A stretch of 64,000 bases of DNA from JANSWP01 sp041941305 (GCA_041941305.1 JBGTQJ010000029.1:1-64000); one strand, 5' to 3'. Positions 35,988 to 44,518 are shown, counted from the first letter of the stretch. The notes: generated by a model from the letters alone, not told the origin. Translations and numbers: made by a program.

Positions 35988-36761
35988 ATGAAACAATCTT
36001 TTATTTCATTTATTCTTTTCCTGAGTACATTTCTTCTTTTCTCCTGCGCGCAGACAAAACGCAAACCTTCCAAAATCACCATCGCTGCTGCCGCCAACAT
36101 GCAATTCGCCATAAAAAAACTTTCCAAGGTTTTTACTAAAAAAACGGGCATTGAATGCGAATTGGTCATTAGTTCTTCGGGAAAACTAACCGCCCAAATT
36201 AAAGAAGGAGCACCTTTTTCTATTTTTGTGGCTGCAAATATGAAATACCCGGAAGCAGTTTACAAAAGTGGATTGGCTGCTAAACCTCCGAAAGTGTATG
36301 CGCATGGAAAATTGGTTTTGTGGTCAGCATTGAAGGAGGTAAAACCTTCGCTTGAATTATTGACAAAAGAATACATCAACCACATTGCTGTGGCAAATCC
36401 GAAAACTGCGCCTTATGGGCAAGCAGCGATTGAAGTGTTGCAGCATTTTGGTTTATATGAACAGGTAGAGAAAAAGCTGGTCTATGGAGAAAGTATTGCA
36501 CAGACCAATCAATTCATCACTTCCAAATCAGCAGAAATAGGGTTTACCGCCATGGCAGTCGTTTTATCTCCTGAAATGGAAGGAGTTGGCAAATGGGTCG
36601 AATTGGATGCGGATGATTTTGAACCGATTGAGCAAGGAGTCGTCATCATTCGGCAAGAAGAAGAAGTGTTAGAAAAAGCGATACAGTTTTATGAATTTCT
36701 TTTTTCAAAAGAAGCCAAAAGTATTTTGAGGAATTATGGTTATTTCGTGGGAGAACAATAA
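35988..36761 (+). CDS. modA: Molybdate ABC transporter, substrate-binding lipoprotein
   Basis: 257 aa. A lipoprotein signal (FLSTFLLFSCAQTKR; Cys about 20) anchors the binding protein, as expected in a phylum where many such proteins are lipoproteins. ModA marks: ITIAAAANMQFAIKKL, VISSSGKLTAQIKEGAPFSI, FVAANMKYPEAVYKSG, VANPKTAPYGQAAIEVL and EIGFTAMAVVLSPEM, contributing Ser/Ala/Val/Tyr-type oxyanion contacts. It captures molybdate (or tungstate) in the periplasm for ModBC. First gene of modABC; modB starts 52 bases after. Confidence 0.93.
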   Translation: MKQSFISFILFLSTFLLFSCAQTKRKPSKITIAAAANMQFAIKKLSKVFTKKTGIECELVISSSGKLTAQIKEGAPFSIFVAANMKYPEAVYKSGLAAKPPKVYAHGKLVLWSALKEVKPSLELLTKEYINHIAVANPKTAPYGQAAIEVLQHFGLYEQVEKKLVYGESIAQTNQFITSKSAEIGFTAMAVVLSPEMEGVGKWVELDADDFEPIEQGVVIIRQEEEVLEKAIQFYEFLFSKEAKSILRNYGYFVGEQ

Positions 36762-36813
36762 AAGCTCATTTTGAACAAAAAACTATTATGAGGGCTTAAT
36801 TTGCCCTATTTCT

Positions 36814-37485
36814 ATGGATTGGCAACCCCTAATCTTAACATTTAACCTGGCAATCGTCACTACTGGAATTTTGTTGTTGATCTCCATTCCACTTGCCTAT
36901 TGGTTGGTCAACTCCAAATCGCGCATCAAGCCAGTCATCGAAACCCTGGTGAGTATGCCATTGGTATTGCCACCCACGGTTTTGGGCTTTTATTTTTTAG
37001 TCGCTTTTAGCCCTGGCAATGCTTTCGGCGCCTGGCTGAATGAGTGGCTGGGCATCAAGCTGGTTTTTTCTTTTACAGGTCTGGTCATTGCTTCAGTGTT
37101 GTACAGTTTGCCCTTTATGGTGCATCCCATTCAATCGGGATTATCAGGCTTGCCAGTCTCATTGACAGAAGCTGCTTTTTTGATGGGAAAATCAAAATTG
37201 ACAACCCTTTTGAAAGTTCAATTGCCCAATATTAAAGCTTCACTGCTCACAGGAATCGTACTCGCATTTGCACATACAGTTGGTGAATTTGGCGTCGTCT
37301 TAATGATTGGGGGTAGCATTCCCGGAAAAACCAAAGTGGCTTCAATTGCCATTTATGATGAGGTTGAAGCCCTGAATTACGGCGCAGCCAATTTCTATTC
37401 TTTAGTCTTGTTTATCATCACTTTTTTCATCCTGCTAACGGTTTATCTGGTTAATGGAGGTTATCTAAAACGATATTGGAAATGA
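36814..37485 (+). CDS. modB: Molybdate ABC transporter permease
   Basis: 223 aa with about five to six membrane helices starting TFNLAIVTTGILLLISIPLA. The EAA-type coupling motif is LTEAAFLMGKSKLTTLLKVQ followed by LPNIKASLLTGIVLAFAHTV and GEFGVVLMIGGSIPGKTKVA, the last being highly typical of ModB. It forms a homodimeric channel for molybdate driven by ModC. The stop overlaps the ATG of modC (ATGA), pointing to translational coupling. Confidence 0.95.
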   Translation: MDWQPLILTFNLAIVTTGILLLISIPLAYWLVNSKSRIKPVIETLVSMPLVLPPTVLGFYFLVAFSPGNAFGAWLNEWLGIKLVFSFTGLVIASVLYSLPFMVHPIQSGLSGLPVSLTEAAFLMGKSKLTTLLKVQLPNIKASLLTGIVLAFAHTVGEFGVVLMIGGSIPGKTKVASIAIYDEVEALNYGAANFYSLVLFIITFFILLTVYLVNGGYLKRYWK

Positions 37486-38345
37486 TAGTTTTGAATTTAC
37501 ATAAAAAACTCCAGGCTGCTGATGGTGAGATGAACCTGAATGTTCAAATGGAAATTGAAGAAGGACAATTCATCACCTTGTATGGAGAATCGGGAGCTGG
37601 CAAAACTTCTACCTTGCGAATGTTATCTGGTTTATTGAATCCAGACTCGGGGAGGATCAGTGTCGGCGACGAAATTTGGTTCGATTCAGATAAAAAAATC
37701 AATTTAAAGCCCCAAAAGCGCAAAATCGGTTTTGTATTTCAGGACTATGCCCTATTTCCCAATATGACAGTGCGCGAAAATCTGGAATTTGCCTTGCGCC
37801 CTGGACAAGGAAAACATACCGCTACGGACTTGATTGAGATTGTCGAATTGGGAGAATTGCAAAATCGAAAACCAGAAACACTTTCAGGGGGACAACAGCA
37901 AAGAGTTGCGCTTGCCAGAGCCCTCGTTCAACGTCCTGATATATTGCTACTTGATGAACCCCTTGCCGCCTTGGACATCAAAATTCGACTGAAGTTACAG
38001 GATTATTTGCTCAAGGTTCATCGCGAATTCAATTTGACGACCTTGCTCATCAGCCACGATATTGGAGAAATCATCAAATTATCGGATAAAGTTTTCATTA
38101 TAGAAAAAGGGAAAGTAACCAAACGTGGAAAACCATCTGAAATTTTCACCAACAAACAAATTGACGGGCAATTCAAATTAACCGGAGAAGTTCTGGAAAT
38201 CGTTGAAAATGAGGTGGCTGTTTTGATTCAAAGCAATGTGGTGAAAATCAAAATGGAGTCACATCAGGTTCAAGCATTTACAATTGGCGACAAAGTCCTG
38301 GTAGTTTCTCAAAATTTTGAGCCAGAGATATTCAGGATTCTATAG
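37482..38345 (+). CDS. modC: Molybdate ABC transporter ATP-binding protein
   Basis: 287 aa from the ATG that overlaps the modB stop (a TTG two codons earlier is not needed). Walker A GESGAGKTSTLRML, Q-loop IGFVFQDYALFPNM, signature LSGGQQQRVALARALVQRPD, Walker B ILLLDEPLAALD and H-loop LLISHDIGE are all intact. The C-terminal 60 residues (GEVLEIVENEVAVLIQSNVV) resemble a single Mop/TOBE domain rather than the two of larger ModC proteins. Powers molybdate import. After its stop come only gene fragments, so the operon ends here, with no moa/mob cofactor genes nearby. Confidence 0.95.
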   Translation: MIVLNLHKKLQAADGEMNLNVQMEIEEGQFITLYGESGAGKTSTLRMLSGLLNPDSGRISVGDEIWFDSDKKINLKPQKRKIGFVFQDYALFPNMTVRENLEFALRPGQGKHTATDLIEIVELGELQNRKPETLSGGQQQRVALARALVQRPDILLLDEPLAALDIKIRLKLQDYLLKVHREFNLTTLLISHDIGEIIKLSDKVFIIEKGKVTKRGKPSEIFTNKQIDGQFKLTGEVLEIVENEVAVLIQSNVVKIKMESHQVQAFTIGDKVLVVSQNFEPEIFRIL

Positions 38346-38357
38346 CCAATCCAGATT

Positions 38358-38414
38358 GATATACAACTTTCTATTATTATTCCAGCTTTCAACGAAGAGC
38401 ATTTCCTGGATTGA
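38358..38414 (+). pseudogene. N-terminal fragment of a family 2 glycosyltransferase
   Basis: Frame 3 reads DIQLSIIIPAFNEEHFLD and then stops. IIIPAFNEE is the canonical first strand and nucleotide-binding start of GT2 enzymes. The usual Met start and the remaining 200+ residues, including DxD, are gone. It begins 13 bases after modC, where an intact glycosyltransferase may once have been the next operon gene. Confidence 0.6.
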
Positions 38415-38454
38415 AAACCCTGACCATTCGCGAAGTACCTTATTTCTCTGGGGG

Positions 38455-38673
38455 CAATACCTCGATGTTTTAGCGTATGAAAAACAATTTCCCAATACTG
38501 AATTTGTCATTACACGCAGAAGCGATACCAGGTATCTGATGGATATTGAGGTCAGGGGAGATTATTTTGAACCAGAAAAAGTACTGCCTCCTTTTGATGA
38601 CGAAAAATGGAAAAGTGGAAAGTATCCGAAGGATGGTGATTTGTTGCGAATTGAAATTGAAAACGTAACTTAA
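38455..38673 (+). pseudogene. Orphan C-terminal coding remnant
   Basis: About 72 codons of protein-like sequence (YLDVLAYEKQFPNTEFVITR, YLMDIEVRGDYFEPEKVLPP, KDGDLLRIEIENVT) without a start of its own; the frame is open upstream into the GT2 fragment in another phase, where the sequence is no longer plausible. Not recognised. It is probably the end of a second decayed gene fused by deletion to the GT2 start. Confidence 0.35.
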
Positions 38674-38790
38674 CTTTTCAAGACACTTTTCAGATTATAT
38701 TGGAAACAGTGCAAAAAGGTGAAACTGTTTTGTGGTGATGGGGTCTAGTCATGCTCCGAGAATTGAACAAACTTTAAAAGCTGCTTTGAG

Positions 38791-38860
38791 GTAAAATAGC
38801 AATATTTCAACACTGCCTTGAGCGAATGCTCAAGGCAGTGTTGAAATATTGCTATTTTAC
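38791..38860. terminator. Perfect 33-bp hairpin at the end of the BNR protein gene
   Basis: Bases 38791-38823 and 38828-38860 are exact reverse complements, separated by the 4-base loop GAAT. The arm begins GTAAAATAGCAATATTTCAA and ends near the loop in CACTGCCTTGAGC. The minus-strand stop codon (38852-38854) lies inside the right arm, so on the minus strand the hairpin follows at once. It lacks a U-run. It could be an unusually long terminator, a fold-back copy of the gene end, or an assembly palindrome. Confidence 0.7.
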
Positions 38861-41524
38861 AATTACTTTCTTCGTCCCCCTAAATCCATTGACCACGACG
38901 CAAATAAAATAAGCCCCACTTGAAACTTTAAGCCCAATCTCGTTCCTCAAGTCCCATTTTATGGTTTGGTTTCCAGCCTGTTGAATTCCATTCCATAAAA
39001 CATCCACCAATTGACCTGAATAATTTAATACTTCCACCTTTACCTCGCTTAGCTCTTTCAATTCATAGGATAAATTTACTTCTTGTGTCGCAGGATTCGG
39101 GAAGGGTTGCCCTAAAGAAAAACGGGCATGTTCTATTTCATCAACACTTGTCTGGCTATCACCAGGTAGCGATTTTGTTTTCCATGCACCCCTTCCCAGC
39201 GTTCCAATTCTCAAGGTGGTATCAAGAGGATGGTAATGAATATCCATCGCAAAAGTAACCGGCATCCCATCATTGTACTCCAGCCACTCCCCTCCTCCAT
39301 CGGTGGAAATATACACCCCTAAATCAGTAGCAAGGTATAGGCAATTTCCATCGTAGGCATTGATTGCCATCGCATTGACTGTGATATCGGGGAGGTTGTT
39401 CTGAATACTGGTCCAGGTATTGCCCCAATCTGTAGATTTATAAACATGAGAATTGTTTGGGAAAGCACTGTTTCGAGTGGCATAGACAACACCTGGATTA
39501 TTGGGATCCGATTCTATATCTGTGACTCGCCAGCCGGGAAATTGGAGGGTGAGGCTCCAGTTTTGCCCACCATTGATGCTGCGCCAAAAGCCCCAATTGC
39601 CTTGTTGGTCCCAACTAGCGGCATAGACATAATTGGGATCATTGAGATCGACTTCGATAACAGATACATTTGGAATATTGGCGATGGCTTGCCACTGAAT
39701 GCCTCCATTCGTGGTTTTGTAAATTTTAAGCCCTGAGGCATAATATAAAACCGTAGGATCAACTGGATCCATTTGCAATGCATGCCTCGCCTGAAAGACT
39801 CTTTCGCTTGCAGGAATGCCATTATTGATAAAAAAGGTGCCTGCGGTGTTGATGCCAGAGGGATTTTTAAGAATTTGACCATCAAGCCAGGTGCCGTACA
39901 AGATAAAGGGATTGGTATGGTCTATCTCTACTCCTGTACCATCCAGGAAGCCCCATTTTTTCCATTGCTTGTCTGCAAAACTTGCCAAATTGGTGGCTTG
40001 CAAGCCATGGTCCTGAAAACCGCCACTCCAGATATTGTGGTTGGTTTTGGCACTGGTAATGGCGTAAAATTGGGCAGTGATCAATCCTTCATTCATTGGT
40101 GTCCAATAAGTACCTCCATTTATTGATTTGGCAACTCCTCCATCACTGAAATTGTAGATGATATCCGAGTTATTAGGGTCAAATCCTATGTCGTGGTGAT
40201 CTACAAAAGTAGCTCCTGGAGGCAACCCAGGGCAGGTAGGGCAAACATAGGTATCGTGTTGTGTCCAATTGGCTCCGCCATCGATGGAGTTCCAGAAAGT
40301 TATGCCTCCAATCAAAACGTGATTGGGATCCGTAGGCGATACACCAACGGTGTTATCATAAAAACCCTGGCAAGCGTAATTAAAGGGTGGAGGTGGACAA
40401 AAAGCATTTGGAGTTTGGGTCAACTTGGTCCAGGTTGCCCCATTGTCTTCACTTTTGAATAAACCTTCAAGGCTAAAATCAGAGGCTTTGGCCATGCTGG
40501 TATACAATACATTTGGGAAATCCCGGCAGATATCGAGGCTGATAAAATTGACAGAACCAGCCGCAGGTAAGCCAGTATTTAACCTCGTCCAATTGTCCCC
40601 TCCATCGGTAGTTTTGTAAATCCCATCATTTTCGATGGCCGTATACAAGACATCGGGATTGTTGGTGTCCATCACCAAATCATCAGCAATAAACTGCCAG
40701 TTGGTGCCATTTCCATATTTCAAATCCCAGCTCTGTCCTGCATCATTAGATTTCCAAACCCCATTGGTAGCCGCCATGAATACAATATTTGTATCGACTG
40801 GGTGCCAAATAATTTTAAATGCAGAAACACCTACGGATTGTTGAAATTGAAAAAAGGTTTCCTCCCAGGTCAGTCCCCGATCATGGGATTTGAAAACACC
40901 AATTCCAGGTCTTACAGATACACCAACAAAGTAGCCTTCACCTGTGCCCATCAACATGGAATTTCGATTTTGAGGATTGATCGCAATGGCACCTACCCCC
41001 GTGGAGGGAATTTCGTCAGACATGGACTCCCAGCTTCCCCCACCATTTTCAGATCGCCACAAGCCACCTGAAGCAGCACCAGCCCAAATGATTTCACTGT
41101 TCGTAGGGTCAAATGCGTGGGAAATCATCCGACCTCCGTTAAAGTCCATTTTGTTGGGTCCTACAGATTGCCAATCCGCAACGGGTGTTAATCCACCTCT
41201 ATCGAGTAATTGCTGTTTGCTTTGCTTGTGCAATTCCCACAGCTTTTTGGTACTTAGCTCACCTTGATGGTTTTTTCTTGCATCATAAAATAATTGAGCT
41301 CTCAAAAATGGAAGGTATCCAGTTCCTTCTTTGGCAATATCTTCAATTGCATAGCCTTTTTGGAAAAAGTTTTCATTGAAATAATTGTCCCAATAATCCA
41401 AAATCGGATCACTCGCAGAAAATGCCTCTGGAGGTGCATGCTCCTCTGACAAGGTTTGAGAAAGTAGACTACTAGTTGAGCAGAATAGGACAAAAATCAG
41501 GAGATAGTACATTTTGATTTTCAT
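38852..41524 (-). CDS. Secreted BNR/sortilin-like beta-propeller protein, T9SS substrate
   Basis: 890 aa. Signal peptide (YYLLIFVLFCSTSSLLSQ). Repeated Asp-box motifs on two likely seven-bladed propellers: SENGGGSWESM, SNDAGQSWDLKY, TTDGGDNWTRLN, SEDNGATWTKL, SINGGQNWSLTL, STDWGNTWTSI, STDGGGEWLEY. NPQNRNSMLMGTGEGYF and similar strands match the sortilin/VPS10-like glycoside-hydrolase-related group in Bacteroidota. The C-terminus is a type A sorting domain of the FlgD-like kind (PFPNPATQEVNLSYEL, VDVLWNGIQQAGNQ, WDLRNEIG). Enzymatic activity unproven. The last codons KKVIVK and stop run into the perfect hairpin. Similar architecture to the gene at 15490. Confidence 0.87.
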   Translation of the reverse strand: MKIKMYYLLIFVLFCSTSSLLSQTLSEEHAPPEAFSASDPILDYWDNYFNENFFQKGYAIEDIAKEGTGYLPFLRAQLFYDARKNHQGELSTKKLWELHKQSKQQLLDRGGLTPVADWQSVGPNKMDFNGGRMISHAFDPTNSEIIWAGAASGGLWRSENGGGSWESMSDEIPSTGVGAIAINPQNRNSMLMGTGEGYFVGVSVRPGIGVFKSHDRGLTWEETFFQFQQSVGVSAFKIIWHPVDTNIVFMAATNGVWKSNDAGQSWDLKYGNGTNWQFIADDLVMDTNNPDVLYTAIENDGIYKTTDGGDNWTRLNTGLPAAGSVNFISLDICRDFPNVLYTSMAKASDFSLEGLFKSEDNGATWTKLTQTPNAFCPPPPFNYACQGFYDNTVGVSPTDPNHVLIGGITFWNSIDGGANWTQHDTYVCPTCPGLPPGATFVDHHDIGFDPNNSDIIYNFSDGGVAKSINGGTYWTPMNEGLITAQFYAITSAKTNHNIWSGGFQDHGLQATNLASFADKQWKKWGFLDGTGVEIDHTNPFILYGTWLDGQILKNPSGINTAGTFFINNGIPASERVFQARHALQMDPVDPTVLYYASGLKIYKTTNGGIQWQAIANIPNVSVIEVDLNDPNYVYAASWDQQGNWGFWRSINGGQNWSLTLQFPGWRVTDIESDPNNPGVVYATRNSAFPNNSHVYKSTDWGNTWTSIQNNLPDITVNAMAINAYDGNCLYLATDLGVYISTDGGGEWLEYNDGMPVTFAMDIHYHPLDTTLRIGTLGRGAWKTKSLPGDSQTSVDEIEHARFSLGQPFPNPATQEVNLSYELKELSEVKVEVLNYSGQLVDVLWNGIQQAGNQTIKWDLRNEIGLKVSSGAYFICVVVNGFRGTKKVIVK

Positions 41525-41546
41525 AGCTTTAAAAATTTGATTTTGG

Positions 41547-41554
41547 CAAAAGTA
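41547..41554 (-). promoter_or_regulatory. -7 promoter element of the BNR protein gene (TACTTTTG on the minus strand)
   Basis: On the minus strand this reads TACTTTTG, a full match to TAnnTTTG, 22 bases before the start codon at 41524. A -33 TTTG at ideal spacing was not found. Confidence 0.5.
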
Positions 41555-41634
41555 AGGGTGGACTTATTGGAAGGATTGTAAAAAAACGAAATAAGTAAGG
41601 AAGTAACATCGAGATTACAATAATGGACAGTTAT

Positions 41635-41790
41635 CTATTTTACATAGGGATTGAAAGGAACCCCCCATTTCCTTCGAACTGCCAAAATAAATGCACCTAC
41701 CAAATCAAATTTCTTTTCCACTGCTGCCAAGACCCCACTAACAGCAAAAACCAAAATAGCGAATAAATCAACGGCATAAATTAAATCCAT
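41635..41790 (-). pseudogene. Truncated UPF0126/TRIC-family membrane protein gene
   Basis: An ATG frame of 51 codons begins MDLIYAVDLFAILVFAVSGV then LAAVEKKFDLVGAFILA, which is the start of the bacterial TRIC/YadS (UPF0126) cation-channel family: helix 1 plus the K-F-D-x-x-G-A motif. Full-length proteins are about 200 aa with six to seven helices. Here the frame switches to an unrelated VRRKWGVPFNPYVK and stops, so five helices are lost by deletion. It lies next to a palindromic word element. Confidence 0.65.
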
Positions 41791-41872
41791 AATGGTTTCG
41801 AGACTTTATCCATCAGCGTCCCTTCCAGTAGACACTGATGGGACAAAGGTAACAAGAAGTGCCTCCCGATAG

Positions 41873-42034
41873 GCAGGGTTGATTGGTTCTATTATTTTTT
41901 CAAAAAATGAAAATCAAAATGAAAATTAAAATAATAGAATGCCCCTTTGGCTTTATTAATATTTGGCTTTTTCATTTTGATTTTCATTTTAATTTTGATT
42001 AAAAACAGTTTAAATTAGAACCAATCACCCCTGC
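41873..42034. repeat. Palindromic word element, copy B (19-bp ends as copy A)
   Basis: Ends GCAGGGTTGATTGGTTCTA (41873-41891) and inverted TAGAACCAATCACCCCTGC (42016-42034) match copy A at 5324-5544. The interior vocabulary differs: AAAATGAAAATCAAAATG pairs 18 of 18 between arms, with AAATTAAAAT words beside it. The centre AATGCCCCTTTGGC resembles the copy A centre. CCCGATAG occurs directly at both borders (41865-41872 and 42034-42041), possibly a target duplication. It follows the AraC gene stop by 32 bases. Confidence 0.75.
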
Positions 42035-42065
42035 CCGATAGGGGACGCTTTGGCTTCTTCGACTT

Positions 42066-42905
42066 TTAATAATCCCATTGGTTAATATAAACGGCTTGTT
42101 CTTTTATTGGAAAGTTTTGCGAATATTCCAGGAACTGCCTTGGAGTTTGTAGGGAAATGGATTTAAAGTCTTTGATAAAATGGGACTGATCATAGTAGTT
42201 CCACTGATATGCCAATTGGGAGAGTTGTGTATTGGGCTGCTCAATTAGTTGAAGGGATATTTTTTTGATCCTGATGATGCGGGCATACCTTTTGGGACTC
42301 AAACCCAATTCTTTTTTGAAAAGCATTTCCAGGTATCGGTGACTGACTTTGACATTCAAATTGAGTTCATCCATTGTCAGATTTCCCTTTTTTTGAAATA
42401 TTTTTTTGATCGCTAATTCAAGCAGAGGATTGGTGCTGTGGCTTTTAACTTTTTTAATGAAATAACTTTCAAAATGGGCAATCATTTCATTAACACTTGA
42501 GGCAGAACGAATATTTTTTGCAAGGCTTTTTATGTTTTCTGTTTTATCCAGATTTTCCAATTCTACGCTCTGATTATTAAACAAATACAAAGGCGTTTTA
42601 AAAAGCCAATAAGGCACCCAGGGATATAATTTCACAAAAAAAGCTTTCGCTCCAGGCAGGGCTTTCATTTCCATTGCTTTGGTGAGTTGCCCAATGATTC
42701 CCGTCCTGGCGTGTTGTGTTGGAGGATCATATTCCGAAAGAAACCAAAAGGGTTCATTTAAGTGAAAAACGAATTCGGGATGACCATCGGGTACCAAAGT
42801 CAGGCGAGTGGCAACAGGACAATCCTTACTCCGCTCCATCAACCAATAGCCTACGATAAAAGGCTTCAACTTTGAACTTGGCTCAATATGCTTGAAATGA
42901 TACAT
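42066..42905 (-). CDS. AraC-family transcriptional regulator
   Basis: 279 aa. Residues 1-150 are a sensor half with YHFKHIEPSSKLKPFIVGYW and LTLVPDGHPEFVFHLNEPFW, as in the DUF6597/AraC regulators of Bacteroidota. The C-terminal two-helix-turn-helix domain spans about 165-265, with LTMDELNLNVKVSHRYLEML as the first HTH and LAYQWNYYDQSHFIKDFKS followed by TPRQFLE as the second, the classic AraC/XylS signature. Ligand and targets unknown. The neighbouring genes on the same strand are not obviously functionally linked. A TACCTTTA near-match to the -7 box lies just upstream (42910-42917). Confidence 0.92.
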   Translation of the reverse strand: MYHFKHIEPSSKLKPFIVGYWLMERSKDCPVATRLTLVPDGHPEFVFHLNEPFWFLSEYDPPTQHARTGIIGQLTKAMEMKALPGAKAFFVKLYPWVPYWLFKTPLYLFNNQSVELENLDKTENIKSLAKNIRSASSVNEMIAHFESYFIKKVKSHSTNPLLELAIKKIFQKKGNLTMDELNLNVKVSHRYLEMLFKKELGLSPKRYARIIRIKKISLQLIEQPNTQLSQLAYQWNYYDQSHFIKDFKSISLQTPRQFLEYSQNFPIKEQAVYINQWDY

Positions 42906-43031
42906 GGCTTAAAGGTAGGCGGGAAGTCTCGGAAAAGCATTTTGAAGGCCCTTCAGATTTGCAATTGTAGTTGCAAAGTTGGTGCTTTGGGGAACCGTAT
43001 TAGAAGCTTTTACAAGGTACAAGAAAAACAA

Positions 43032-43092
43032 GGGTTGTGTAAAAAGTGCTCTGAACGGCTAATAATGTTCATGACTTACTTTTACACAACCC
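43032..43092. repeat. Hairpin or short MITE with GGGTTGTGTAAAA ends
   Basis: GGGTTGTGTAAAAAGT (43032-43047) and its inverse ACTTTTACACAACCC (43078-43092) pair with a one-base bulge around a 30-base centre with GAAC/GTTC. It stands between the AraC start and the DUF2911 gene end, so it may terminate neither or serve the upstream region of AraC. The sharply defined ends look more like a small transposable repeat. Confidence 0.5.
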
Positions 43093-43119
43093 CAGATTTA
43101 AGCAAACTTTAATGTCCTA

Positions 43120-44208
43120 TCAATCCCCTTTTGAGGCTTTCTCTTCACATTGTTTTGCCAAACCTAAATATGCAGATTCTTGCCCCTGAGGTGCATTTGG
43201 TGCTGCTTTTTTGAAATATTTGGCAGCCACCTCATAATTTTCCAAAGCCATATTTCCGCGTGCTAATCCTACATAAGTTGTAAAATTATCTTCTGGGTTG
43301 TTTTTCGCATTCATTTCAAAAATCTCCATCGCTTCTTTCGGCTTGTTTTGCTGGATGAGATTGCGACCATAGAAATGCAATTCGACCATAGTCGCCATTC
43401 CAATGGCCTCATCCATTATCGTTTTGGCGGCTTCTTCTTTGCCCATTTTTGCCATTATTTGAGACTGAGTAGATAAGGTCGTGAAATTCTTTTGACCTCC
43501 AAATTGTGGTTGAGAGGAGCGTTCTGCCCATGCCAGTCCTTTTTCCAAATCTTTTTCCGCATTTAAGGTATAAGCTGCAGCAGAATTCATCCCCTGCCAG
43601 GTAAACCCTTTGATTCCATCCAGTTCTTCTTGAATGTTTTGCATGGTTACTTCATGCACATCTGCTTCTACTGTAAAGCTAACTTTTCTCTTTTCCCAAC
43701 TCAATTCAATATCCGCAGAGTTGTCGGTTTGATTAACAAATTCGTATTTGAGCCATTCTACCATGTCGCAATCTCCGGCAGTGGCAGTCACGCGCAGTGC
43801 ATCCTCAGCAACATCGTAGTTGAAGCTCCCCCAGGACCAGTTGTTTTTGGAAAAGACCAAAGTCCATTCATTGCCTTCTGAGGGAATCACATGGAAGCCA
43901 TATTTTCCAGCTGGTAGTTCCTGGCCATTGATTTTGACATCATCGCCAAAATACATGACCGTGTTTTCGTTGGCACCTGCACGCCAGGGGAAAGGCTGAC
44001 CATCGTAAGGTACCAAGCCTTGATTACCATAAAGATTTCCTTCTCTGCCTTTCACGCCAGGTCGGTGGTAACTGATGTGTACTTTCGTAAGTCCAATGTA
44101 TTCGGTAAGTGCGGCTTTTTTGGAGGCAGGCGGTGTGTTGACAAATTGAGCGTGGGATAGGCTGAAAAGAAATGCCACAGCCAGAAGCATCAAGGTGATC
44201 TTCTTCAT
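43120..44208 (-). CDS. DUF2911 protein with C-terminal TPR
   Basis: 362 aa, secreted (signal LLAVAFLFSLSHAQ). Residues 30-190 form the DUF2911 domain typical of Bacteroidota: YIGLTKVHISYHRPGVKGRE, WRAGANENTVMYFGDDVKIN, GQELPAGKYGFHVIPSEGNE, WGSFNYDVAEDALRV, WLKYEFVNQTDNSADIELSW. C-terminal TPR-like helices (AMEIFEMNAKNNPEDNFTTY, NYEVAAKYFKKAAPNAPQ) follow. DUF2911 proteins have no proven function. Stands alone downstream of the photoreceptor-like/sigma pair, separated by 310 bases. Confidence 0.88.
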   Translation of the reverse strand: MKKITLMLLAVAFLFSLSHAQFVNTPPASKKAALTEYIGLTKVHISYHRPGVKGREGNLYGNQGLVPYDGQPFPWRAGANENTVMYFGDDVKINGQELPAGKYGFHVIPSEGNEWTLVFSKNNWSWGSFNYDVAEDALRVTATAGDCDMVEWLKYEFVNQTDNSADIELSWEKRKVSFTVEADVHEVTMQNIQEELDGIKGFTWQGMNSAAAYTLNAEKDLEKGLAWAERSSQPQFGGQKNFTTLSTQSQIMAKMGKEEAAKTIMDEAIGMATMVELHFYGRNLIQQNKPKEAMEIFEMNAKNNPEDNFTTYVGLARGNMALENYEVAAKYFKKAAPNAPQGQESAYLGLAKQCEEKASKGD

Positions 44209-44518
44209 AATGTCTTTTGTTTGTTTGGCTAAGGAAAGTCAGCGAAGGAGTAAGGGTATTTCAAAAACGCCCCTTGCAGATTAGGCAGTATGCCCCTTTC
44301 TCAGCCGGGTGTAAAAAATCATTTTTGAATGTCTTCCGAAATTTAGGAAGGGAATGCTTAGCAAGGATTTTATGGATTGAGGTTTAAGGGAATTTTAACG
44401 AAATGGATGTCTTACGATAGACGTTTTTATAGTGCTATATGGAATGGGTTTATTCATTTCATGTATTTTCTCTGCCGGTTTCCAGTTGGGTTTTGCCAGT
44501 TATTTTTAGGAAATGGTA
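44209..44518. other. Intergenic stretch without a supported gene
   Basis: No convincing frame, hairpin or repeat was found in these 310 bases between the DUF2911 gene start and the CarH-like gene end. A + strand frame from 44407 has codons but is Phe/Trp-rich and implausible. Confidence 0.5.

Noticed and set aside
35884..35988. Longer start for the minus-strand lipoprotein
   Set aside because: Adds 35 residues before a clean lipoprotein signal and crosses the modA start.
38317..38454. Start of the frame ending at 38673 inside modC
   Set aside because: The first 45 codons are out-of-phase modC and GT2-fragment DNA; only the tail is protein-like.
42888..43112. 74-codon + strand frame with several cysteines
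   Set aside because: Overlaps the AraC start antisense and includes the GGGTTGTG hairpin; the Cys pairs come from that repeat.
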